Made by a program: the position numbers and the translations under genes. Positions 34,021 through 41,977 of a stretch of 64,000 nt of DNA are shown one piece after another. The number at the start of each line of letters is the position of its first letter. Position 1 is the stretch's first letter. Under the pieces are notes generated by a model. The model searched no databases. It saw only the letters and a program-made list of their open reading frames with translations, and had not been told where the DNA came from. Source of the stretch: UBA8828 sp964510855 (GTDB lineage Bacteria > Verrucomicrobiota > Verrucomicrobiia > Opitutales > UBA953). The DNA lies in contig CAZEDB010000009.1 in the NCBI GenBank assembly GCA_964510855.1, positions 1 through 64,000 on the forward strand, read 5' to 3'.

Positions 34021-34665
34021 ACGCTTTTAAAGGGTGCCTTAATCACCTTCGAAGGGGGTGAAGGCGCTGGTAAGTCGACCCAGATTGGTCGGCTGGCGGA
34101 GCGTCTACAGTCGGAAGCTGGCTTACGACCCGAACAGATTCAACGGGTGCGCGAGCCAGGTGGTACGGTGTTGGGTGAAGGCATTCGTGAGGTTCTTAAA
34201 CGTCCAGACAGTCGCATTTGTTCTCCCTCCGAAGCCTTACTCTTTACGGCCTGCCGTGCCCAGTTGGTTGATGATGTGATTCGCCCTGCGCTTGAAGCGG
34301 GCAAAATAGTTCTGTGCGACCGTTTTGCCGACTCTACGGTAGCTTATCAGCAAGGCGGGCGCGGTCTGCCGCCTGATGCCATTGCCGCCATCAACCGCCT
34401 CGCCTGTGGTACGGTCACGCCCCAGCTTACCGTTTTACTAGACTTAGATCCAGCCCTCGGTTTATCGCGCGCCGCCGCTCGAGATGATGGTCAAGTGGAT
34501 CGCCTCGAAGCGCTCGATTTAGCTTTTCACCGTCGGGTTCGTGAAACCTACCACGCCCTCGCCCAGGCTCAGCCCCAGCGCTTCTTGGTGCTAGATGCGT
34601 TGCGGCCCACTGCCGAACTCGCTAACATTATTTGGGATGAAGTCCGCCGTCGCTGCTTCGCCTGA
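34009..34665 (+). CDS. tmk: Thymidylate kinase
   Basis: Phosphorylates dTMP to dTDP. About 218 residues from the chosen GTG at 34009. Motifs: P-loop FEGGEGAGKSTQ, the DR(Y/F) motif in LCDRFADSTVAYQ with GGRGLP, and LDLDPALGLSRAAARD. The lid Arg lies in RAAARDDGQVDRLE. The only other in-frame start is TTG at 33967, giving a longer unconserved N-terminus. The gene overlaps the delta-prime gene by 29 bases, the conserved tmk-holB order. Confidence 0.9.
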   Translation: MAALTLLKGALITFEGGEGAGKSTQIGRLAERLQSEAGLRPEQIQRVREPGGTVLGEGIREVLKRPDSRICSPSEALLFTACRAQLVDDVIRPALEAGKIVLCDRFADSTVAYQQGGRGLPPDAIAAINRLACGTVTPQLTVLLDLDPALGLSRAAARDDGQVDRLEALDLAFHRRVRETYHALAQAQPQRFLVLDALRPTAELANIIWDEVRRRCFA

Positions 34666-35563
34666 TCGTCCGACGCTCGCGCGCCGCACCTTATTATCCG
34701 CGGTTAAGGCAGGTCGGTCGCCTCATGCCTTGCTCCTATCGGGAGGTGATTTAACCGGTCTCTTGGCGTTTACCCGTGAAGTGGTCGAGGCGCATATCGG
34801 TGAATCGGTTGCCGCTGGCCACTTAGATGTTCATGAACTCCAGCCCGCAGGAAAAATGCGGCTGATTTTACAGGAAGATGCACTGGATGCCGTGAACTTC
34901 GCTCATTTGAGTTCTCACTCTGGGCGAAAATGCATCATCGTGCGCGAAGCCGACCGATTCAAGAGTGAGTCAGCTAACACCTTACTAAAAACCTTAGAAG
35001 AGCCCGCCCGTGGTCTGCTGATTATTTTAGTCACGATTCACCCCTATCGGCTTTTGCCCACGATTTTGAGTCGCTGTGCCCGCTTTGAAATCGGCGGCGT
35101 TTCGCCCGCACTCAGTTTGCCGGCCTGGCATGATGTCGAGGATACGTTTACGCGCGTGATGCAGCGTGCAGCCGAGGCGCGAGGTCGTGAAGCGAACCTC
35201 ATGATCTTAGAAATTTACGGTTTGTTGAGTCGCATCGAGCATTGTCATGAACTGCTCAATCAGCGCAGCTTGGACGCCGATCCTTTTATTGAAATTCAAG
35301 ATGAGCCTTCCGATGAACGCAAACATCGTCGCGAGGCCCATGAATCAAGAATTGAACGTCAGTGCCGTTCGCTTGCCCTCGCAGGTTTAGCCGAACGCCT
35401 GCGCTCGCTGGCACGACAGCGCCCGGAAGCAGCCCTTGCTTATGCTCAGGCGCTGGCCGCCCTTGAGACCGCCGATCATCGCCTGCAGACGCTCAATGTG
35501 CCTGCCGTTAGTGCCCTCGAAGCTGCTTTATTGGGGGCTTTAAGGGCCTTAGTCCGAGGATAA
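34637..35563 (+). CDS. holB: DNA polymerase III subunit delta-prime-like clamp loader protein
   Basis: AAA+ clamp-loader subunit. About 308 residues from the ATG at 34637, which has GGG directly upstream and overlaps tmk. Conserved blocks: GRKCIIVREADRFKSESANTLLKTLEEP (written here only as positions about 88-115; key pieces EADRF and LLKTLEEP) and LPTILSRCARFE (SRC motif). The Walker A loop is degenerate (SGGDLTG), which is usual for delta-prime, and the zinc-binding Cys cluster common to bacterial delta-prime is missing. The C-terminal half is divergent and highly charged. Weaker assignment than tmk, but the position after tmk supports it. Confidence 0.75.
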   Translation: MKSAVAASPDRPTLARRTLLSAVKAGRSPHALLLSGGDLTGLLAFTREVVEAHIGESVAAGHLDVHELQPAGKMRLILQEDALDAVNFAHLSSHSGRKCIIVREADRFKSESANTLLKTLEEPARGLLIILVTIHPYRLLPTILSRCARFEIGGVSPALSLPAWHDVEDTFTRVMQRAAEARGREANLMILEIYGLLSRIEHCHELLNQRSLDADPFIEIQDEPSDERKHRREAHESRIERQCRSLALAGLAERLRSLARQRPEAALAYAQALAALETADHRLQTLNVPAVSALEAALLGALRALVRG

Positions 35564-35575
35564 TTACCTCCTCTG

Positions 35576-35605
35576 TTGACCCCTCCCTTTTGGCCACGCC
35601 ATGCT
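35576..35605 (+). promoter_or_regulatory. Candidate leaderless-type promoter of the HtrA gene
   Basis: TTGACC (35576-35581), 18 bases, CATGCT (35600-35605), then 5 bases before the ATG at 35611. The -10 match is poor (3 of 6), but the layout equals that before three other first genes. Confidence 0.3.
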
Positions 35606-35610
35606 AGGGC

Positions 35611-37629
35611 ATGCGCTCTTGGTTGTCGTGTATCCTCGTTGCACTCTTCGCCTCGCTGCCGCTTTTAGCGGATGAAGCCACCGCAATTGCACGCATGGCG
35701 CCCGTGGTGGTGCGCATTGAAGTCGTCTCTGAAGAAGGTGAAGGTGGGCGGATGCGCCGTCAGTCGAGTGTAGGTTCGGGCGCGATTATCGATCTGCAGG
35801 GTCACGTCTTAACTAATTATCATGTGGCGGGCCGCGGTACCGCTTTCGTTTGTCGTTTAGCCGATGGTACCGAACTTCCTGCCGTTTTAGTGGGAGCCGA
35901 TGCCATGACCGATCTGGCGGTGATTCGTCTCGATCTGCAGCGTTTACCTGCCGGGGTTACCTTGCCACCCCCAGCGGAGTTCGCCGACTCCACCCTGCTT
36001 AAGACCGGTGATGTGGTCTTGTCCATGGGTTGTCCGGCTGGACTAAACCAATCCGTCACCCGCGGCATTGTGGCGAATCCGCGGATGATTATGACGCGCT
36101 TTGTGGGCGAGATGGATCTTGATGGAGAATCCGTGGGCGAATTAGTCCGCTGGATTGGTCACGACGCGGTTATCTTTGGCGGTAACTCTGGCGGACCTTT
36201 GGTCGACTTGTCTGGGCGTATTGTGGGCGTAAATGAAATTGGTGTCGGAAGTCTAGGGGGAGCAATTCCTGCACAAACCGCTCGCGAGGTGGCGGCTGAT
36301 TTGATTCGAGAGGGTCGGGTTAGCCGGAGCTGGACGGGTCTTGAGTTCCGTCCCTTGCTAAGAAGCATGACCGGACAGCGCGGCGTTTTAGTTTCTGGAG
36401 TTTTACCTGGGTCGCCCGCCGCTGATGCGAAAATTCAGCAAGGTGACCGTATTCTTGCTTTCGGTAAATCTGAAGTCCACGCCGCCGATGCTGAAGGTAT
36501 GCCAGAAGTCGCTCGGATTGAAACCAGTCTCCCCTTGGGTGAGTCCTGTACGGTACGACTCGTGCGCGGTCTTGAGGAAATGACCTTCACGCTTGTTCCG
36601 GTTGAGCGTCAGCCGCGGATGGCGCGCGAGGCCGAGTTGGCCGCATGGGGGGCAACTTTTCGCGAACTCACCGCTTTCTCCGCTCGTAAATTACGCCGCG
36701 ATTCCACCGACGGCCTTATCGTCGACTCCTTGCGCGCAGGAGGGCCCGCCGACCAAGCGAAACCCAGTTTACAATTGGGTGACCTCTTACTGACCGCTAA
36801 TGGTAAGCCGCTCAAGAATCTTGCCGACTTGCGTCTCATTACCCGCGAGGCCTTAGCGGGTGCCGAGCCCCAACCGGTTTTAGTTACGTTGCGTCGTGGC
36901 GAGGCGGAATGGCTAAGTGTCGTGCGGGTTGCTCCTGAAACCGACCCTGTGCCCGCTCCGCGCGTCCCCAAAGCCTGGGCAGGTGTTTCCACCCAAGTTT
37001 TACTGCCTGAACTAGCTAAGGCGCTCGGCTTAGAGGCGCGGGGTGGCATCCGCATCACCCAAGTTTTACCCAATACTGCTGCCGCCCGGGCGGATTTAAG
37101 AGTTGGTGATATTCTCACCCGCCTGGATGATCGGCCAATTCCTTCACGCCGCCCAGAGGATGCCGATTGGTTTGGTAGTACGCTGCGTGAGTATGATCCC
37201 GCTGCAAAAGTCACACTCGAGGTTCTCCGCGAGGGCAAAGCGGTGACCTTGACCCTCAATCTCGAAGAACGACCCACGCCCCCTTCTGAGTTACCTGCGT
37301 TACGTGAAACGCGTTTAGGTTTTTCTGCGCGTGCCCTAGCGCAAGATGACCGCAACGAGCGTCAACTCGCTCCCGAAGATCAAGGGGCCATTATTACGCG
37401 GGTAGAGCGTTCGGGTTGGGCGGATCTTGCCGGCTTACGAGCAGGCGATCTTTTAGTAGAGTTAAACGGTCAGCCCGTCACGGATCGCGAAAGTCTTTCC
37501 AAGTTACTCGCAACGCTAGCGACTGAACGTCCACGCCATGTTATTTTCCGCGTTCATCGGGGCATTTCGGGTGCCATTCTTGAATGTGAACCTGATTGGG
37601 CTGCGCTCGCTGCCGCCGAAGCCCGCTAA
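35611..37629 (+). CDS. Trypsin-like serine protease with four PDZ domains (HtrA/DegP family)
   Basis: Exported protein-quality-control protease. The 672-residue protein has a signal peptide (1-20), a chymotrypsin-fold protease domain with an intact triad (His71 in LTNYHVAG, Asp101 in MTDLAVIR, Ser193 in FGGNSGGPLVD), then four consecutive PDZ-like domains at about 245-335, 345-445, 455-555 and 565-660. DegP has two PDZ domains, so this is a longer architecture. It is followed after 7 bases by an inactive relative and then by an ECF sigma factor. Periplasmic location is inferred from the signal peptide. Confidence 0.88.
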   Translation: MRSWLSCILVALFASLPLLADEATAIARMAPVVVRIEVVSEEGEGGRMRRQSSVGSGAIIDLQGHVLTNYHVAGRGTAFVCRLADGTELPAVLVGADAMTDLAVIRLDLQRLPAGVTLPPPAEFADSTLLKTGDVVLSMGCPAGLNQSVTRGIVANPRMIMTRFVGEMDLDGESVGELVRWIGHDAVIFGGNSGGPLVDLSGRIVGVNEIGVGSLGGAIPAQTAREVAADLIREGRVSRSWTGLEFRPLLRSMTGQRGVLVSGVLPGSPAADAKIQQGDRILAFGKSEVHAADAEGMPEVARIETSLPLGESCTVRLVRGLEEMTFTLVPVERQPRMAREAELAAWGATFRELTAFSARKLRRDSTDGLIVDSLRAGGPADQAKPSLQLGDLLLTANGKPLKNLADLRLITREALAGAEPQPVLVTLRRGEAEWLSVVRVAPETDPVPAPRVPKAWAGVSTQVLLPELAKALGLEARGGIRITQVLPNTAAARADLRVGDILTRLDDRPIPSRRPEDADWFGSTLREYDPAAKVTLEVLREGKAVTLTLNLEERPTPPSELPALRETRLGFSARALAQDDRNERQLAPEDQGAIITRVERSGWADLAGLRAGDLLVELNGQPVTDRESLSKLLATLATERPRHVIFRVHRGISGAILECEPDWAALAAAEAR

Positions 37630-37636
37630 TTTTACC

Positions 37637-38431
37637 ATGTACAACCCCCTCCTCCTGCTTGCCTTACTTGCAATCTCAGCTGCCCCAACCTGGGCGCAAA
37701 ATGAGCCTATTCAAAAAGCGGCCCGTGCACTCTTAGCCGCCAAGGCTGACAGCGTGGTCGTGATTCGAGCTACGGTGGCTTTGACTGTCACCGCGGGCGA
37801 CCAGCCTTCCCAGACACAAGATCGGGCGGTGGAGTCGATGGGCACGGTCGTAACCCCTGAAGGCCTCGTGCTTTTGCCTGCTTCGGAAATTGATCCCGGT
37901 GCCTTTGCTGATGGGCGCACCGTGCGTTCCCCTTCTGGGCCTATGCGCCTTTCGGTTGTCTCTGAAGTAAAGGAAGCATTCCTAGTCTTAGCTGATGGCA
38001 CGGAAATTCCCGCTAAGGTAGTGTTAAAAGATAAGGATCTTAATCTCGCCTTACTCGCCCCCGCCACGGCACCAAGTCGCCCCTTAGTGGCCATAGACAC
38101 CAAGGTCTCAGGTGAGTTGGCGGTAGCAGATGAAGTTTTAGTATTAGGTCGCATGGGTAAAAGTCTCGAGCGCGCCCCTCGGGTCGATATCGACTCGGTT
38201 TGTGCCACTATCTCGAAGCCTCGGCCTTTGGCGGTGATTCACCTGCCTTATCCTGGTTGCCCCGTATTTGATGCTCAAGGTCGCTTCGCTGGTTTAACCT
38301 CGTTTAAGCCAGGAACAGAAACGGAAGCTGGCGATGGAGGTATGGGAATGACACCGGTAGTTGTCCCCGTTGTTACGTTACAGCGCTTTCTTGAAGCCGG
38401 TACCAAGGCATTAGTTCCTGCCGCTAAGTGA
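37637..38431 (+). CDS. Exported trypsin-fold pseudoprotease (HtrA-like, catalytic residues lost)
   Basis: About 264 residues with signal peptide MYNPLLLLALLAISAAPTWA and a body that follows the HtrA protease fold: SMGTVVTPEGLVLLPASEID where the catalytic His strand lies, KDLNLALLAP where TDLAVI lies, and YPGCPVFDAQGRFAGLTS in place of GNSGGPVFD. The His, Asp and Ser positions are all replaced, and the Ser position is occupied by Cys-Pro, so proteolysis is not expected. No PDZ domain is present. The start at 37637 is directly behind the protease stop codon. A scaffold or regulatory role beside the active protease is inference. Confidence 0.72.
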   Translation: MYNPLLLLALLAISAAPTWAQNEPIQKAARALLAAKADSVVVIRATVALTVTAGDQPSQTQDRAVESMGTVVTPEGLVLLPASEIDPGAFADGRTVRSPSGPMRLSVVSEVKEAFLVLADGTEIPAKVVLKDKDLNLALLAPATAPSRPLVAIDTKVSGELAVADEVLVLGRMGKSLERAPRVDIDSVCATISKPRPLAVIHLPYPGCPVFDAQGRFAGLTSFKPGTETEAGDGGMGMTPVVVPVVTLQRFLEAGTKALVPAAK

Positions 38432-38473
38432 CGTCGTTGAAACTGCGGGCGCCCTTCCGGGGTTAAACTCAAG

Positions 38474-39043
38474 ATGTCAGAGCTCGAGGTTAATCCGGAT
38501 GACGATGATCGCCGTCTCATGGGCCTCGTGGCTGAGGGGGATGACGCTGCCCTGCGCCTCATCATCGATCGCCATCATGGCCGTCTGGTTGGCTACTTAA
38601 CTGCCCAGCTAGGGAGTGCCGCGACCGCCGAGGAGTTAACCTTCGAAGTCTTTATCCGCCTGCATCGTTCCGCCTCACGCTGGCGCCCCGAAGCTAAGCT
38701 CTCCACTTTCCTTTTTCATATTGCGCACAATTTGCTGCTTAACGAATTTCGGCGTCAGTCGCGCAAACGTGCCAGCAATCTCGATAACACGCCCGAACCT
38801 AGCGATTTAACCCCGAGTTCTCAACGCGCCTTGGCCGACATCCAAGAGGCTTTTGCCCTTGCGGTACGGGGTTTACCCGAGGACCAGCGCACCGCCATCC
38901 TCTTACTTGTGCAACAAGACCTATCCTATGAAGCCATCGCTGAAATTATGGGGGTCAAGGTACCTGCGGTTAAGACCTGGATTCACCGGGCTCGGGTTCG
39001 GTTGCGCGAATTAATGGGATCTGACTTCAGAACTGAAACTTAA
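38474..39043 (+). CDS. RNA polymerase sigma factor, ECF type
   Basis: Directs transcription of an unknown regulon. The 189-residue protein has region 2 (about 14-85; LVGYLTAQLGSAATAEELTFEVFIRLHRSA and FHIAHNLLLNEFRRQSRKR, shown here as two separate blocks) and region 4 (about 125-180; LPEDQRTAILLLVQQDLSYE, AEIMGVKVPAVKTWIHRAR). The linker is short, as in ECF factors. It follows the pseudoprotease by 42 bases and precedes a small membrane protein by 32 bases. The neighbourhood suggests a role in envelope stress, but no target promoter was identified. Confidence 0.88.
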   Translation: MSELEVNPDDDDRRLMGLVAEGDDAALRLIIDRHHGRLVGYLTAQLGSAATAEELTFEVFIRLHRSASRWRPEAKLSTFLFHIAHNLLLNEFRRQSRKRASNLDNTPEPSDLTPSSQRALADIQEAFALAVRGLPEDQRTAILLLVQQDLSYEAIAEIMGVKVPAVKTWIHRARVRLRELMGSDFRTET

Positions 39044-39075
39044 GACCTTTTCAAGGGTTACACCTATACCTCACC

Positions 39076-39387
39076 GTGAACGACCGCCACCCCATCGACG
39101 ATGCCATCGACGCTGCCCTTAGGGCCCAGCGTGAGATTCGCCCGCCTGGCTTTACCCCTAGGGCCTTGGCTGCGGTACGGGCGGCTCGGACCCGAGCCCG
39201 CATTCTTATTTTTAGCCAAGTCACCTTGGCTGCTGCTGCCTGTTGGATGTTGGTGCTACCGCTTTTTTATTCCGCTCATGAAGCCGAAGTTGAGCAACTA
39301 GTGCAACTCGCGGGGGAGTATGAATTGAGTCTTCCTGCCCTCGATGATGCCGAGGCGCTTGCCGCTTTTGTTATTTCCGAGCGTTAA
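39076..39387 (+). CDS. Small single-pass membrane protein, possible anti-sigma factor
   Basis: I do not recognise a family. From a GTG start (preceded by TATACC) it encodes 103 residues: a basic N-terminal part of about 40 residues (DDAIDAALRAQREIRPPGFT), one membrane helix (about 47-67, IFSQVTLAAAACWMLVLPLF) and an acidic periplasmic tail of about 35 residues. Position immediately after an ECF sigma gene and this topology fit a membrane-bound anti-sigma factor, but no ZAS-type zinc motif (HxxxCxxC) is present. Convergent with the next gene, 6 bases apart. Confidence 0.6.
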   Translation: MNDRHPIDDAIDAALRAQREIRPPGFTPRALAAVRAARTRARILIFSQVTLAAAACWMLVLPLFYSAHEAEVEQLVQLAGEYELSLPALDDAEALAAFVISER

Positions 39388-39393
39388 ATAATC

Positions 39394-40110
39394 TTAAGCG
39401 GTGCGGTTGGCTTCGCGCAGTTCTTCAGCAATATCAGGTAAGTGTTTTACGCGTCGTCCGGCAGAATCGCGTTCAAAATAAGGATCGGCTGGGCGGACTA
39501 AGTCGAAGGGTTCATCCGGTAGGTTATCTTCGTCAAATTCCATTTCATCAACGGCGTCGAGGTCATCGAGCACTAGGCTCATGCGCCGGGGGTCGCCTTC
39601 AATAACTTCTGCTGGTTTAGCAAGGCCACCAGTGCGGGGTAGTGCCACGCGCAGACAAGGCCCTAAGTCTTCATCATAGGCGCGTTGCAGTTGGCTAAAC
39701 CAAGCGTTGGGAACATCCGCTCGACCTGCGAGTACGACCACATCTGAAAAATGTGCACAAGCTCGGAACCACGAATCAAGGGCTGGTCGGCGATGGAGTA
39801 GGGGGAGGTTGATGACGGTAACGATACGTCGAATCGACCAACCTTTTGCGCCTACTTCGCGAAAGAGAACTTCCAGTTGGTCGACTTGCGAGGTGGTGCC
39901 ATCGGTTATGAGCAGTCCTGCCTTACCTGTTGCCTCAGGAATTTGAGCGACGCCTTTTTCCCAAGTCCAATGCCGCCCTTCACCCGTTTCATTACCGGGT
40001 AGAATGACTTCGGTTGCTACCGATTCCGGCCAACCAAAGCGGGCTAAATCTAAAGCAACTTCAAGACGGGCAGGGCAAGCTGCCCCTATAATCAAGCAAA
40101 GGTCATTCAT
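39394..40110 (-). CDS. Uncharacterised protein, weak G3E/CobW GTPase resemblance
   Basis: About 238 residues from the ATG at 40110, which overlaps the aroC stop codon (ATGA). The pattern of beta strands (LCLIIGAACPARLEVALDLA, GLLITDGTTSQVDQLEVLF, RRIVTVINLPLL, SDVVVLAGRADVPNAWFSQL) recalls CobW-type P-loop proteins, including a VVVLxxxADV block, but the Walker A lysine motif is absent. The C-terminal 70 residues are acidic (DDLDAVDEMEFDEDNLPDEP) then basic. Function unknown; translational coupling to aroC suggests co-regulation. Confidence 0.6.
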   Translation of the reverse strand: MNDLCLIIGAACPARLEVALDLARFGWPESVATEVILPGNETGEGRHWTWEKGVAQIPEATGKAGLLITDGTTSQVDQLEVLFREVGAKGWSIRRIVTVINLPLLHRRPALDSWFRACAHFSDVVVLAGRADVPNAWFSQLQRAYDEDLGPCLRVALPRTGGLAKPAEVIEGDPRRMSLVLDDLDAVDEMEFDEDNLPDEPFDLVRPADPYFERDSAGRRVKHLPDIAEELREANRTA

Positions 40111-41216
40111 CGACCACGTCCACACTTACCAAAGGGCTCATTCTGCGCTCGGTCGCGCAACCAATGATCAGCAAGTACCAGTGCAGCCATCGCCTCGACA
40201 ATCGGTACGGCCCGAGGGAGTACGCAGGGATCGTGCCGTCCACGTGCGGTTAGTTCGGTAGGCTTGCCCTTACGGTCCACTGTGGCCTGCTTACGTAAGA
40301 CGGTAGCAGTGGGTTTGAAAGCGACGCGGAACTCAATCGGCTCGCCGTTGGAGATACCGCCTTGGATACCACCCGAGCGATTCGTAGCCGTACCGGTTCG
40401 GCCTGCCTTGCGGATAAAGATATCGTTATGTTCACTCCCCATGAGGCGGGTGCCAGCAAAGCCACTACCAATTTCAAATCCTTTGGTAGCGGGCAGGGAA
40501 AGCATGGCCTTGGCTAAATCAGCTTCGAGTCGGTCGAATACGGGCGAGCCTAAGCCTGTGCCGGCATCTTCAATGACACAGCGAATCACGCCGCCCACCG
40601 AATCGCCTTGAGCTTGAGCTTGGCGAATACGGGCTTCGATGCGGGCGGCGGTAGCGGGGTCCGGGCAGCGTGAAGGCGAAGCTTCAATCGCCGCTAGGGT
40701 GGGCACTTTCTTCCAAGCTGGGGCTTGGATATCGTGGACGCTCTCAACCCAGGCGGTAATGCGGGTACGACGGGCGTGTCGGAGAATAAGTTTTGCCACC
40801 GCTCCGGCTGCAACCCGAGCCGCGGTTTCTCGCGCCGAAGCTCGACCGCCGCCTTCGACTGCGCGAATGCCGTACTTTACATCATAAGTGAAATCAGCGT
40901 GGGAAGGACGATACGCTGCTTTCATTTCTTTGTAAGCTGAGCCGCGTTGATCGGTATTGCGAATCACCAGCGCAATAGGTGAGCCGAGAGTAAGCCCGTC
41001 AGGCGAAACCCCTGATAAAATTTCTACCGCATCCGCTTCTTTTCGTTGCGTGGTTAAATCACTTTGACCGGGTCGACGTCGGGCGAGCTCGGCACGGATG
41101 AAATCAAGGTCAAGGGGCAAGCGCGGCGGGCAGCCTTCAATCACTACGCCCAAAGCAACCCCGTGCGATTCACCAAAGGTAGCGATGCGAAGGAGTTGGC
41201 CGAAGATGTTTCCCAT
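40107..41216 (-). CDS. aroC: Chorismate synthase
   Basis: Converts EPSP to chorismate with reduced FMN, last step of the shikimate pathway. About 369 residues. Conserved signatures: GESHGVALGVVIEGCPPRL (about 11-29), TYDVKYGIRAVEGGGRASARE (positions about 114-134; the family GxxxxxGGGRSSARET, Ala replacing the first Ser) and RHDPCVLPRAVPIVEAM near the C-terminus. The start at ATG 41216 (MGNIFGQLLRIATFG) fits the family. It lies 3 bases downstream of the T-run of the lipoprotein terminator. The ATG at 41243 is inside that hairpin. Confidence 0.92.
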   Translation of the reverse strand: MGNIFGQLLRIATFGESHGVALGVVIEGCPPRLPLDLDFIRAELARRRPGQSDLTTQRKEADAVEILSGVSPDGLTLGSPIALVIRNTDQRGSAYKEMKAAYRPSHADFTYDVKYGIRAVEGGGRASARETAARVAAGAVAKLILRHARRTRITAWVESVHDIQAPAWKKVPTLAAIEASPSRCPDPATAARIEARIRQAQAQGDSVGGVIRCVIEDAGTGLGSPVFDRLEADLAKAMLSLPATKGFEIGSGFAGTRLMGSEHNDIFIRKAGRTGTATNRSGGIQGGISNGEPIEFRVAFKPTATVLRKQATVDRKGKPTELTARGRHDPCVLPRAVPIVEAMAALVLADHWLRDRAQNEPFGKCGRGR

Positions 41217-41219
41217 ATC

Positions 41220-41255
41220 AAAAAAAGAAGCCGCCCTGGCCAAAGGCCGGGCGGC
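41220..41255 (-). terminator. Strong rho-independent terminator of the lipoprotein gene
   Basis: On the minus strand GCCGCCCGGCC-TTT-GGCC(A)GGGCGGC forms a stem of 11 bp (one unpaired base) followed by TTCTTTTTTT. It ends 22 bases after the lipoprotein stop codon and touches the aroC start region: the last T is 3 bases from the aroC ATG. Confidence 0.9.
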
Positions 41256-41276
41256 GTTCCTTAGTCACGCCGCCGT

Positions 41277-41708
41277 TCAGCGACCGAGGTTATCCGAAAT
41301 GCGGTGGATGATTTGTTGGCTTTGCTGACAATTGCCAGCTACACCCCAGCGAACATTCACTTGGGTGCAATCGGTGCCGGTGTTGGCATCAATCGCCTTG
41401 GTGATTTCAACTTTGATCGAGACATCGCCTTGGGCGCGGGCGAAAACCGTCATGCCGACCAATTCTCCCAGCGCGTCATTGCGAGGGGTTTCGCCAGTAC
41501 GACCGATGACCCCAACGTCACGCATGGAGTCGAGAGCGCGCTTCGTAGCACCAAACACCGTGGCAACGTCGGACTTGTAAGTCGTGGTCAGGGTGCCAAC
41601 CGAGTAGGTGGCTGAAGGATTGTCGGGATTATTCACGCCCACTTGAGTGGAGCAGCCGGTGAAGGCCAAAATACTAGCTAGGGCGGTAAGGGTGAGGAGA
41701 TGCTTCAT
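41277..41708 (-). CDS. Small lipoprotein, DUF3568-like
   Basis: Exported lipoprotein of 143 residues. A lipobox LAFTGC places the lipidated Cys at residue 19. The mature part has a TYKSDVATVFGATKRALDSM block, typical of DUF3568-type envelope lipoproteins, then a beta-rich C-terminus (VSIKVEITKAIDANTGTD, NVRWGVAGN) and a terminal helix. Residue 2 after the Cys is Ser, so outer-membrane sorting by Lol rules is expected. Function unknown. It has its own strong terminator and a long upstream region shared with the dcw cluster. Confidence 0.82.
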   Translation of the reverse strand: MKHLLTLTALASILAFTGCSTQVGVNNPDNPSATYSVGTLTTTYKSDVATVFGATKRALDSMRDVGVIGRTGETPRNDALGELVGMTVFARAQGDVSIKVEITKAIDANTGTDCTQVNVRWGVAGNCQQSQQIIHRISDNLGR

Positions 41709-41875
41709 AGGAGGAGCGAGTTAAGGTTGTTTAAGACACGGCTAACTCGACTTGGCAAATGCAAACCACGCCCTTTTTCACGGCCCTAAGCCCGGTCGGC
41801 CCTCGTTTTGTAATGACTTTATAACTACAAATCGCTCCTGGATTGGCAGGGTAAATGCTTAAATTAGGACATAAA

Positions 41876-41908
41876 ATCACAAATTGCTGATAATGAACGG
41901 TTTGTGAT
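41876..41908. promoter_or_regulatory. Inverted repeat framing the distal dcw promoter
   Basis: ATCACAAA (41876-41883) and TTTGTGAT (41901-41908) are a perfect 8-bp inverted repeat with 17 bases between them; allowing two mismatches the arms extend to 13 bp. The arms flank the -35 box and touch the -10 box. This is a candidate operator for an unknown dimeric repressor. Confidence 0.5.
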
Positions 41909-41913
41909 ATAAT
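41884..41913 (+). promoter_or_regulatory. Promoter candidate P1 upstream of mraZ
   Basis: TTGCTG (41884-41889), 18-base spacer, TATAAT (41908-41913). The -10 is a perfect consensus. It is 131 bases upstream of the mraZ ATG and could serve as a second, unregulated or differently regulated promoter of the cluster. Confidence 0.6.
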
Positions 41914-41977
41914 AGGCTTAAAAACGTCGGCCGCGCCCGATCTGTGAGTAACTTTAGGCGAAAATGGGGCAAAATCC

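Noticed and set aside
41217..41243. ATG at 41243 as the aroC start
   Set aside because: Its codons are the terminator stem itself and encode residues absent from chorismate synthases.
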